Origin: Mucilaginibacter sp.
GTDB taxonomy: Bacteria; Bacteroidota; Bacteroidia; Sphingobacteriales; Sphingobacteriaceae
DNA: 33,454 bases
Direction: 5' to 3'
Assembly (NCBI RefSeq): GCF_025362475.1
Contig: NZ_JANYGH010000017.1
Location: 1-33,454 of the forward strand
The notes under the pieces were generated by a model. It saw nothing but the letters and a program-made list of their open reading frames with translations. It was not told the origin of the DNA and made no database searches. The translations under genes and the position numbers were made by a program. Each line of letters starts with the position of its first letter. The first letter of the stretch is position 1. This document shows positions 15,649-22,796 of the stretch, piece by piece.

Positions 15649-16905
15649 ATGCTTGTATTTAAATTCGGAGGGGCATCGGTTAAGGATGCCAGTGGTATCA
15701 TTAATTTGGCCAGTGTTGTTAAAAAGTATGCTGGTGAGCAATTACTCATCGTAGTATCGGCCATGGGTAAAACCACCAACGCGTTGGAGAAACTTACCAA
15801 AGCTTATGTAGATCAGACTGATGATATGCATGAAATTTTTGATGGTATTAAGCAATACCATTTTGACATTTTGCATGAACTGTTTGAAACCGGTCACCCG
15901 GTGTTTGATGATGTAGCCAATACTTTTGTGGAGATTGACTGGGCCATTGAAGATGAACCGCACGACAGCTATGATTTTATTTACGACCAGATCGTATCCA
16001 TCGGCGAACTGGTATCCACCCGTATTGTTACCGCATATTTAAATAAAGAAGGCATAAAAAGCCAGTGGCTTGACGTGCGCAGTTATATCCATACTGATAA
16101 CACCTACCGGGAAGGAATCGTGCAGTGGGATAAAACGAAAACAAGTATCAGCAACGATATCCCGGCCATGCTGCAGAAAGGTGCAGTGGTAACCCAGGGC
16201 TTTTTAGGCGGCACATCCGAGAATTTCACTACCACCCTGGGCAGAGAAGGTTCTGATTATACGGCATCTATATTTGCCGCATGCTTGGGTGCCGAATCGG
16301 TTACAACCTGGAAAGATGTACCCGGCATACTCAATGCCGACCCCAAGTTTTTCCCCGATACCGTAAAGTTTGATGAGCTGTCCTATTCCGAGGCTATCGA
16401 AATGACCTATTATGGCGCAAGCGTTATCCACCCTAAAACCATAAAGCCACTGCAAAACGCCAATATACCATTGCTGGTAAAACCCTTCACCCATCCTGAT
16501 GCTCCCGGAACGGTGATCAAAGAAGACGGCACCAATAAATTTGAAAAGCCGGTTATCATCCTGAAACAAAACCAGGTGCTTTTATCTATCTCCACAAAAG
16601 ATTATTCCTTTATTACTGAGGATCATTTGAGTGGCATCTTCGGGCTGTTTGCTCAAAGCCAGGTTAAGGTGAATGTAATGCAAACATCGGCACTTAGTTT
16701 TTCGGTATGCTTTGATTTTTATGAAGAACGCTTTGAAAACTTGTTAACCAACCTTAAACAGGAGTTTAAAGTAAAATATAATACCGGCCTTACCCTGATT
16801 ACCATAAGGCACTACACCCAAAATTCATTGAAGGAGTTAACCGCCGATAAAACTATTTTATTAGAACAGATCAGCAGGAATACAGCGCAGGTGGTAGTGA
16901 GGTAA
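15649..16905 (+). CDS. Aspartate kinase
   Basis: This 418-residue enzyme phosphorylates L-aspartate, the first step toward lysine, threonine, methionine and diaminopimelate. The kinase domain has KFGGASVKD at 5-13, then SAMGKTTNAL, TLGREGSDYTAS (ATP/aspartate site) and WKDVPGILNADPK. The C-terminal part (about 300-418) has ACT-like regulatory repeats (LLSISTKDYSFITEDHL, VNVMQTSALSFSVCFD), which normally carry feedback inhibition. It is mono-functional, not fused to homoserine dehydrogenase. The first codon follows the DUF3298 stop directly, so the two are translationally coupled. Confidence 0.95.
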   Translation: MLVFKFGGASVKDASGIINLASVVKKYAGEQLLIVVSAMGKTTNALEKLTKAYVDQTDDMHEIFDGIKQYHFDILHELFETGHPVFDDVANTFVEIDWAIEDEPHDSYDFIYDQIVSIGELVSTRIVTAYLNKEGIKSQWLDVRSYIHTDNTYREGIVQWDKTKTSISNDIPAMLQKGAVVTQGFLGGTSENFTTTLGREGSDYTASIFAACLGAESVTTWKDVPGILNADPKFFPDTVKFDELSYSEAIEMTYYGASVIHPKTIKPLQNANIPLLVKPFTHPDAPGTVIKEDGTNKFEKPVIILKQNQVLLSISTKDYSFITEDHLSGIFGLFAQSQVKVNVMQTSALSFSVCFDFYEERFENLLTNLKQEFKVKYNTGLTLITIRHYTQNSLKELTADKTILLEQISRNTAQVVVR

Positions 16906-16963
16906 TTAGGATATGTTGCCTCACATTAGCTAAGTCTCTTTTTTATTTATATTATATTTGAGC

Positions 16964-17824
16964 ATGAAGGTAATGACGATCATCAAGGACTCCGTAACTA
17001 TCGGGGTAGGAATTTTATCGGCTGGATTTGGCCTCAAGGGTTTTTTGCTATCCAGCCATTTTATTGATGGCGGGGTAACAGGCGTATCTATGCTCGTTGC
17101 CGATCTATCGGCTATCCCTATCTCCGTGCTCATATTTGTTATTAACGTACCTTTCCTGTGGTTGGGCTATAAAAAACTGGGCCTTGGGTTTGCCATAAAA
17201 AGCACCATAGCAATTGGCTTATTATCAGTAAGCTTAGTAGTTATCCATTTCCCTGATGTTACGCATGATAAATTGCTTACAGCAGTTTTTGGAGGGGTGT
17301 TTATTGGTACCGGCAGTGGCCTGGCCATCCGTGGCGGCGCAGTGCTTGATGGTACCGAAATAGCGGCAGTGCTGGTGAGCAAAAAAACACAGTTACTTAA
17401 GGTGAGCGATTTTATCTTACTGCTTAATGTGTTGATTTTTGGCCTGGCGGCATTTTTTTTAGGGGTGGAGCCGGCAATGTATTCTATACTAACCTATATG
17501 GCTGCCGCCAAGATGATTGATTTTATATTGAATGGTATTGAGCAATACTCGGGCATTACGGTTATATCTACCCATAGCGAGGCTATCCGCAGGGCTATTA
17601 CTATTAATCTTGGCCGTGGTGTTACCATTTACCAGGGTAAAAGCGGTTACGGTAAAGATGGGCATGTGAATGATCCGCGGGATATTGTTTTTACCGTTGC
17701 CACCCGTTTAGAGATCCCTTCATTAAAACACACCATCCTGAGTATTGATCCTAAAGCGTTCATTGTACAACAAAGTGTTGATGATACTACTGGCGGGCTA
17801 TTAAAACGTAAGGGGCTCCATTAA
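16964..17824 (+). CDS. YitT-family membrane protein
   Basis: This 286-residue protein has five or six hydrophobic segments in the first 190 residues (LSAGFGLKGFLLSSHFIDGGVTGVSML, FVINVPFLWLGY, IGLLSVSLVVIHF, AVFGGVFIGTGSGLAIRGGA, FILLLNVLIFGLAAFFL) and a C-terminal soluble DUF2179 domain (about 200-280, ISTHSEAIRRAITINLGRGVT). The family is of unknown function. I start at the ATG at 16964; the open frame begins two codons earlier at a TTG. An exact -7 box (TATATTTG, 16953-16960) lies only 3 bases before the ATG, too close for a normal leader. Confidence 0.9.
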   Translation: MKVMTIIKDSVTIGVGILSAGFGLKGFLLSSHFIDGGVTGVSMLVADLSAIPISVLIFVINVPFLWLGYKKLGLGFAIKSTIAIGLLSVSLVVIHFPDVTHDKLLTAVFGGVFIGTGSGLAIRGGAVLDGTEIAAVLVSKKTQLLKVSDFILLLNVLIFGLAAFFLGVEPAMYSILTYMAAAKMIDFILNGIEQYSGITVISTHSEAIRRAITINLGRGVTIYQGKSGYGKDGHVNDPRDIVFTVATRLEIPSLKHTILSIDPKAFIVQQSVDDTTGGLLKRKGLH

Positions 17825-17835
17825 TATTGATCTGA

Positions 17836-18264
17836 ATGAGCAAACTAACACCTTTCCATGTTGCGGTACCGGTTTATGACCTGGACGAAGCACGCAAATT
17901 TTATCGTGAAGTATTAGGCTGCAGCGAAGGCCGAAGCGATACCCATTGGACCGACTTTAATTTATATGGTCACCAATTTGTGTTCCACCTTAAACCTAAA
18001 CCCGTAACAGAAGCTAAACCACATTTTAACCCTGTAGACGGGCATGATGTACCCGTACCGCATTTTGGCGTTGTGCTGGAATGGGATGACTGGACCACCC
18101 TGGAAGCCAGGCTAAAAAGTCATAACATTAAATTTGTAATTGAACCTTACATCCGCTTTAAAGGTTTACCGGGCGAACAAGCCACCATGTTCCTCTTTGA
18201 TCCTTCGGGAAATGCGCTTGAATTTAAGGCTTTTAAAGATCTTGGGCAGTTGTTTGCAGTATAA
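17836..18264 (+). CDS. VOC-family metalloenzyme (glyoxalase-like)
   Basis: This 142-residue vicinal oxygen chelate protein keeps the metal ligands: His8 (PFHVAV), His76 (VPHFGVV) and Glu129 (NALEF). It is therefore a likely glyoxalase or dioxygenase-type metal protein, unlike the VOC protein at 9760-10122. The fold is a split barrel of two beta-alpha-beta-beta-beta modules ([17 protein letters not shown] and [16 protein letters not shown]). The substrate is unknown. It starts 11 bp after the YitT gene, so the two may be co-transcribed. Confidence 0.88.
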   Translation: MSKLTPFHVAVPVYDLDEARKFYREVLGCSEGRSDTHWTDFNLYGHQFVFHLKPKPVTEAKPHFNPVDGHDVPVPHFGVVLEWDDWTTLEARLKSHNIKFVIEPYIRFKGLPGEQATMFLFDPSGNALEFKAFKDLGQLFAV

Positions 18265-18266
18265 TA

Positions 18267-18340
18267 TCGGGCAGAAAGCGGAAGGCTCAAGGCAGAAAGC
18301 TTTTTCTAACGGCTTTCCGCTTTGAGCCTTTTGCTTTAAG
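18267..18340. terminator. Bidirectional hairpin between convergent genes
   Basis: An imperfect long inverted repeat, with the exact arms AAGGCTCAA and TTGAGCCTT around a nested GAAAGC / GCTTTC stem. It fills the gap between the VOC gene and the convergent thioesterase gene. The words (GCAGAAAGC, GGAAGGCTC) are of the kind typical of dispersed intergenic repeats in this group. It could act as a terminator for both sides. Confidence 0.55.
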
Positions 18341-18722
18341 CTAACACCCCTACCGGGTGCTTATGCTCGTCAATAGCCACAAAGGTAAAAGTACCGGTAA
18401 TGGCTTTTTCGCGTACAAAAGAGTACATCTCTTCAATAAATATCTCTACCAAAACTTTCATACTGGTATTGCCAATGTGCGATACAGTGCCTACCAGCTC
18501 AATAATGGTACCTGCGGGTATAGGTTTGTTAAAATCTATCCTGTCGGATGATACGGTGACCATTCTTTTACGGGTGAAACGGGTAGCGGTTATAAAAGCC
18601 ACCTCATCCATCATCGCCATAGCCGAGCCGCCAAAAAGGGTATCGTAATGGTTGGTATTATTAGGGAACACGGTTTTAAATATCCGTGTTTCGGATGCTT
18701 TAATTCTTTCTTCTGTGGTCAT
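18336..18722 (-). CDS. Acyl-CoA thioesterase (hotdog fold)
   Basis: This 128-residue protein has the hotdog-fold signature of acyl-CoA thioesterases of the YciA/BACH type: VFPNNTNHYDTLFGGSAMAMMDEVA (Asn24 and Asp39 expected in the catalytic site) followed by VTVSSDRIDFNKPIPAGTIIELVGTV. It hydrolyses acyl-CoA to free acid and CoA in the cytosol. It is a single-domain form, so it would act as a dimer or hexamer. It lies downstream of fabH on the same strand, about 178 bp away, with a palindromic repeat between them. Confidence 0.93.
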   Translation of the reverse strand: MTTEERIKASETRIFKTVFPNNTNHYDTLFGGSAMAMMDEVAFITATRFTRKRMVTVSSDRIDFNKPIPAGTIIELVGTVSHIGNTSMKVLVEIFIEEMYSFVREKAITGTFTFVAIDEHKHPVGVLA

Positions 18723-18764
18723 GATGATTGTATTGAAAAAGATCTTTTAACCTACATAAAAACG

Positions 18765-18875
18765 CGTCATTGCGAGGAACGAAGCAATCTCTACTCATGC
18801 AGATCTGTCACGCAGATTCAAGCTTTTCCGTATGCTCTGTAAAGCATATAGATTGCTTCGTTCCTCGCAATGACG
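18765..18875. repeat. Full palindromic repeat, family A
   Basis: The 26-bp terminal arms (18765-18790 and 18850-18875) are exact inverse copies, with core ATTGCGAGGAACGAAGCAAT. The 59-bp interior holds a second small hairpin, TATGCT/AGCATA. The whole element is 111 bp and lies in the gap between fabH and the thioesterase gene. A degenerate half-copy is at 2675. Family B shares GAGGAACGAAG and ATCT with it. Confidence 0.93.
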
Positions 18876-18899
18876 TGGTGAAAAAATACTTGAATACGA

Positions 18900-19904
18900 T
18901 TAAACAGTGCGCAGCTTACCCCACTTTAACAGCGTAGCGCCCCATGAAAAACCGGCGCCAAATGCGGTAAATATCATATTATCATTGTATTTAAAATCAT
19001 CTTTAAAATCCCAAATACAAAGTGGTATAGTGGCGGCAGTAGTGTTTCCGTATCTTTCAATATTAACTTTAACACGATCTTCGGGCAAGCCCAGATTTTC
19101 GCCTACAGCATGAATAATGCGGTAATTAGCCTGGTGGGGTATTAACCATTTAATATCGTTAATCTCTAAATCGTTACGTTTCAATACTTCGGTACAGGTT
19201 TCTGTCATTCCTTTTATAGCGGCTTTAAAAACAACCCTTCCATCCTGCCTTATATAATGCAGCTTTTGTGCAACAGAATCTGGCGTAGCCGGAATTTTTG
19301 AACCACCTCCCGGAACCAATAAATGCTCCCGTCCTTTTCCTTCGGTTTTAAAAACACTGTCAATTAAGCCTACGTCTTCGGTAGTTGGTTCAAGTAAAAC
19401 CGCGCCGGCACCATCGCCAAACAAAATACAGGTATTCCTGTCCTCGTAATTGATGATCGCACTGTTTTGATCGGCACCCACCACAATCACTTTTTTGTAC
19501 CGGTTGCTTTCTACCAAACTGGCGCCCATAGTGTAGGCATATAAAAAACCGCTGCAGGCAGCGTTGATATCAGTAGCCCAGGCATTCACTAAACCCAGCT
19601 TATCGCAAACGATGCTGGCAGTTGATAATAGTAGATGATCAGGGGTTGAAGTAGCAATTATTAGGCAGTCAATTTCTTCTGGCTCAAGACCTGCATTTTT
19701 TAATAAATCTTTTACGGCATAGGCAGCCATATCTGAGGTAGCAAGGCTTGGATCGTTTAAAATCCTCCTTTCCTTTATTCCTGTTCTTGATACTATCCAT
19801 TCACTGTTAGTATCAACCATCTTCTCTAAATCACTGTTATTCAATATATTATCAGGAACAAAACCACCAACACCTGTTATAACCGCGTTACTTTTTAATC
19901 TCAT
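18900..19904 (-). CDS. fabH: 3-oxoacyl-ACP synthase III
   Basis: This 334-residue KAS III condenses acyl-CoA with malonyl-ACP to start fatty-acid synthesis. The catalytic triad is visible: Cys117 (NAACSGF), His257 (PHQANYRI) and Asn287 (RYGNTTAA). The C-terminal FGAGFSWGATLLKW is typical. The open frame runs 13 codons further upstream, but those codons come from a terminator-like hairpin, so the ATG at 19904 is the start. The metE stop lies 58 bp upstream, and the hairpin ends 18 bp before this start. Whether fabH has its own promoter is unclear. Confidence 0.95.
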   Translation of the reverse strand: MRLKSNAVITGVGGFVPDNILNNSDLEKMVDTNSEWIVSRTGIKERRILNDPSLATSDMAAYAVKDLLKNAGLEPEEIDCLIIATSTPDHLLLSTASIVCDKLGLVNAWATDINAACSGFLYAYTMGASLVESNRYKKVIVVGADQNSAIINYEDRNTCILFGDGAGAVLLEPTTEDVGLIDSVFKTEGKGREHLLVPGGGSKIPATPDSVAQKLHYIRQDGRVVFKAAIKGMTETCTEVLKRNDLEINDIKWLIPHQANYRIIHAVGENLGLPEDRVKVNIERYGNTTAATIPLCIWDFKDDFKYNDNMIFTAFGAGFSWGATLLKWGKLRTV

Positions 19905-19921
19905 AAATGCAAAAAATCTGA

Positions 19922-19956
19922 AAAAACAGGCAATTATACACAAATTGCCTGTTTTT
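19922..19956 (-). terminator. Terminator of metE, directly before fabH
   Basis: A perfect 14-bp stem (19922-19935 with 19943-19956, core ACAGGCAATT/AATTGCCTGT) has a 7-base loop. The run of A at 19921-19927 is a U tract for minus-strand transcripts. It starts 6 bp after the metE stop and ends 18 bp before the fabH start. Confidence 0.85.
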
Positions 19957-19961
19957 ACTGG

Positions 19962-22268
19962 TCAGGATACTGTTGTTTCTACAACTAACTGACGAAGTTG
20001 TTTTGCTGCCTGCACCATATTTTTCAACGCGGTCTGGGTTTCGGGCCATTTTCGGGTCTTTAAACCGCAGTCCGGGTTAACCCATAAGTTGCCGGCGGGG
20101 AGCAATTCTGATGCTTTTTCCAGCAAGCTTACCATCTCGCCAACGGTGGGTACACGCGGCGAATGGATGTCATAAACACCCGGACCAATTTCATTTGGAT
20201 ATTTAAAATCGGAGAAGGCCGCTAACAGCTCCATTTGCGAGCGGGAGGTTTCTATCGTGATCACATCTGCATCCATATCGGCAATATTGCCAATAATATC
20301 ATTAAACTCACTGTAGCACATATGCGTATGGATCTGTGTTTCGTCCCTTACCCCACTGGCAGAAATGCGAAATGCGCGAACTGCCCAGTTCAGGTAATTT
20401 TGCCTGTCCTTTTTGCGTAATGGCAAACCTTCACGAATGGCCGGTTCATCTATCTGGATCACTTTAATGCCTGCGTCTTCCAAAGCCACAACCTCATCCC
20501 TAATGGCCAAAGCAATCTGGTTAGTGGTTTCGGACCGGGGCTGATCATCACGTACAAACGACCATTGCAATATAGTTACAGGGCCTGTAAGCATACCTTT
20601 CATCAATTTTTGAGTGTTTTGCTGCGCAAAGCTGCTCCACCTCACGGTCATATCCGCCGGGCGGCTTATATCGCCATAAATTACCGGCGGTTTAACACAG
20701 CGGCTGCCATAGCTTTGCACCCAGCCATTTTTGGTGAACAGGAATCCATCTAAACGCTCGCCAAAGTATTCCACCATGTCGTTACGTTCAAACTCGCCGT
20801 GCACCAGCACATCAAGACCAATCTCTTCCTGCCAGCGAATGGCATCAATGGTGGCTTTTTCTATTTCGGCGTCATATTGATCAGTAGTTAATTCACCTTT
20901 TTTTAGCCTCGCCCTTAATGAGCGGATATCATCAGTTTGCGGGAACGATCCTATGGTAGTTGTAGGGTACAGTGGTAATTTAAAACGTTGCTGCTGTATT
21001 TTTTGGCGAATGATGAATGCGCTTTCACGCTGTGCATCAGCATCGGTAATAGCCGCAACACGTTGTTTTATTTCCTGCTTGTGAATGAGTTTGGAAAGGT
21101 TACGACTGGTAATGGCCCTGAGATTGTTTTGCAGCAATTCATTATTACCGTCAATGATCTGCGCAAGTTCATTTACTTCGTTCAGCTTTTGCTTGGCAAA
21201 AGCCATCCAGTTTTTTATTTCGGGGAGGATGGCAGTCTCTAGGTCCAGATCAAACGGTGTATGCAGTAAAGAGCAGCCTGGCGCAATCATCACCCTATCG
21301 TTGCCCAATACAGCAATCGCTTTTTTAATATGCGTTAATGAGCGCACATAGTCGTTTTTCCAGATGTTGCGGCCATCAACCACACCTAATGAAAGGCTAA
21401 GTGAATCGGGCAGTAACGTAAGCACTTTGTACAACTGATCAGGGGCACGTACTAAATCAACATGAAGCGCACTTACCGGCAAGGTTACAGCCAGTTCGGT
21501 ATTCTCATGCAGGCTTTCAAAATAAGTAGTAAGCAGCACTTTAATACCGGGGCAGTTTCTGCTGATCTCCATGTAGGCATAGGCGTAAGCTTCCTTTTCT
21601 TTTGGAGTAAGATCAAGCGCCAGGAAAGGCTCATCAATTTGCACCCAAACCGCGCCATAGCTTTTCAGTCTTTTTAATACCCCGATATAAACCGGCACAA
21701 TTTTTTTGATCAGGTCTATCCTATCAAAACCTGGCTGTTTTTCTTTACCCAGCAACAGGTACGATACCGGGCCAATCAATACTGGTTTTGGTATATTGCG
21801 GGTATGCTGCTTGGCCAGGATAAATTCATCAAACACCTTTTCGCTAAACAACTTAAACTGCTGATCCTTTACAAACTCCGGTACAATGTAATGGTAATTG
21901 GTATCAAACCATTTGGTCATCTCCATAGCAGTAACGTCAAGGCCATCCTTTTGATAGCCACGGGCCATAGCAAAATACAGATCGATCTCGGTGTTGGTTT
22001 TGTTTTGAGTTAATACCTGGGTGTAACGTTCAGGGATATTGCCCAGCATCAACGATGTATCAAGTACCTGGTCATAAAAACTAAAATCGTTACAGGGGAT
22101 GAGATCGATACCGGCATCAATCTGGGTTTGCCAGTTTTGCAAACGGAGCTGACGGGCAACGGCAAACAGATCATCACGATTGATTTTACCCGCCCAGTAC
22201 TGTTCACTGGCCTTTTTGAGTTCACGGTGGGCACCTACACGAGGATACCCGAGATTGTTTTTGAGCAT
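19962..22268 (-). CDS. metE: Cobalamin-independent methionine synthase
   Basis: This 768-residue enzyme transfers the methyl group of methyltetrahydrofolate (polyglutamylated) to homocysteine. It has two barrel domains; the C-terminal one binds zinc and homocysteine. The zinc ligands are His649, Cys651 (HTHMCYSE), Glu673 and Cys734 (NPDCGLKTRKW), with exactly the spacing of E. coli His641, Cys643, Glu665 and Cys726. The N-terminal start NNLGYPRVGAHRELKKA is typical. A cobalamin riboswitch 180 bp upstream should switch it off when vitamin B12 is available, which lets a B12-dependent MetH take over if the genome has one. Confidence 0.97.
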   Translation of the reverse strand: MLKNNLGYPRVGAHRELKKASEQYWAGKINRDDLFAVARQLRLQNWQTQIDAGIDLIPCNDFSFYDQVLDTSLMLGNIPERYTQVLTQNKTNTEIDLYFAMARGYQKDGLDVTAMEMTKWFDTNYHYIVPEFVKDQQFKLFSEKVFDEFILAKQHTRNIPKPVLIGPVSYLLLGKEKQPGFDRIDLIKKIVPVYIGVLKRLKSYGAVWVQIDEPFLALDLTPKEKEAYAYAYMEISRNCPGIKVLLTTYFESLHENTELAVTLPVSALHVDLVRAPDQLYKVLTLLPDSLSLSLGVVDGRNIWKNDYVRSLTHIKKAIAVLGNDRVMIAPGCSLLHTPFDLDLETAILPEIKNWMAFAKQKLNEVNELAQIIDGNNELLQNNLRAITSRNLSKLIHKQEIKQRVAAITDADAQRESAFIIRQKIQQQRFKLPLYPTTTIGSFPQTDDIRSLRARLKKGELTTDQYDAEIEKATIDAIRWQEEIGLDVLVHGEFERNDMVEYFGERLDGFLFTKNGWVQSYGSRCVKPPVIYGDISRPADMTVRWSSFAQQNTQKLMKGMLTGPVTILQWSFVRDDQPRSETTNQIALAIRDEVVALEDAGIKVIQIDEPAIREGLPLRKKDRQNYLNWAVRAFRISASGVRDETQIHTHMCYSEFNDIIGNIADMDADVITIETSRSQMELLAAFSDFKYPNEIGPGVYDIHSPRVPTVGEMVSLLEKASELLPAGNLWVNPDCGLKTRKWPETQTALKNMVQAAKQLRQLVVETTVS

Positions 22269-22447
22269 ACGCTAAAACTTTTTTGGTTAAACATTAATTT
22301 GACTTAATGCTCCTTACGGTTTTCGGTATGCTTTCGGAGTAAATGGTAATAAAAGGCAAAAGCGCGACTTACGGGCATGTCAATACCACACAGGTCATTC
22401 TTTTTTCTTTGACTACTGCTTCATTGCGCGAAAGCATTGTCTTTATA

Positions 22448-22630
22448 CATTGAGGCAAGTATCCTGGCTTGTAACATTGTTGCCGTCCTTCTCATCCGCA
22501 CGGGGGCGAACAATGGACATTGTCAAAGGCAACAACCTTTTGCGTTACTTACAGTTGCGCGACAGCCCGTGATTTACACACGGTTCCTTATTAATCCCGA
22601 TGCTTTAAACACCGGGAACCACTCTGCAGA
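22448..22630 (-). ncRNA. Cobalamin (B12) riboswitch upstream of metE
   Basis: Read on the minus strand, the leader shows the conserved cobalamin aptamer parts in order: GGTTCCCGGTG (from about 22622), then AAGGAACCGTGTG (a variant of the GGGAA-GGTG block), AAATCACGGGCTGTCGCGC, AACTGTAA, and near the 3' end AGCCAGGATACTTGCCT. These match the Rfam cobalamin pattern well. The aptamer ends about 180 bp before the metE start. I found no clear terminator hairpin in the region between, so transcription versus translation control is open. Confidence 0.92.
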
Positions 22631-22670
22631 AAAAAAGTAAAGAACTTTATTGGCCGTAAAGATGAGAATA

Positions 22671-22728
22671 AATGTGCAGATTTCAGATTACAAATGTGCA
22701 GATGATGGTTTGAGTTGAAAATTTGAGG
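22671..22728. repeat. 58-bp direct repeat, copy 1 (left of the Kelch gene)
   Basis: Begins AATGTGCAGATTTCAGATTA and ends AAATTTGAGG. It matches 25350-25407 in 56 of 58 positions and in the same orientation. It lies between the metE leader and the Kelch gene stop, within the 166-bp stretch that otherwise shows no gene. Confidence 0.92.
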
Positions 22729-22796
22729 ACTTACAGATAGTTTTCTTAAAGGAAAATTTGTGCAAAGAGGCGAACTGTATTTACAATAAAAATGCG

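Noticed and set aside
16953..16960. Exact -7 box (TATATTTG) as promoter of the YitT gene
   Set aside because: It lies 3 bases before the chosen ATG and has no -33 box at the right distance. It would give a start inside the coding frame unless Met6 is the real start, which cannot be judged here.
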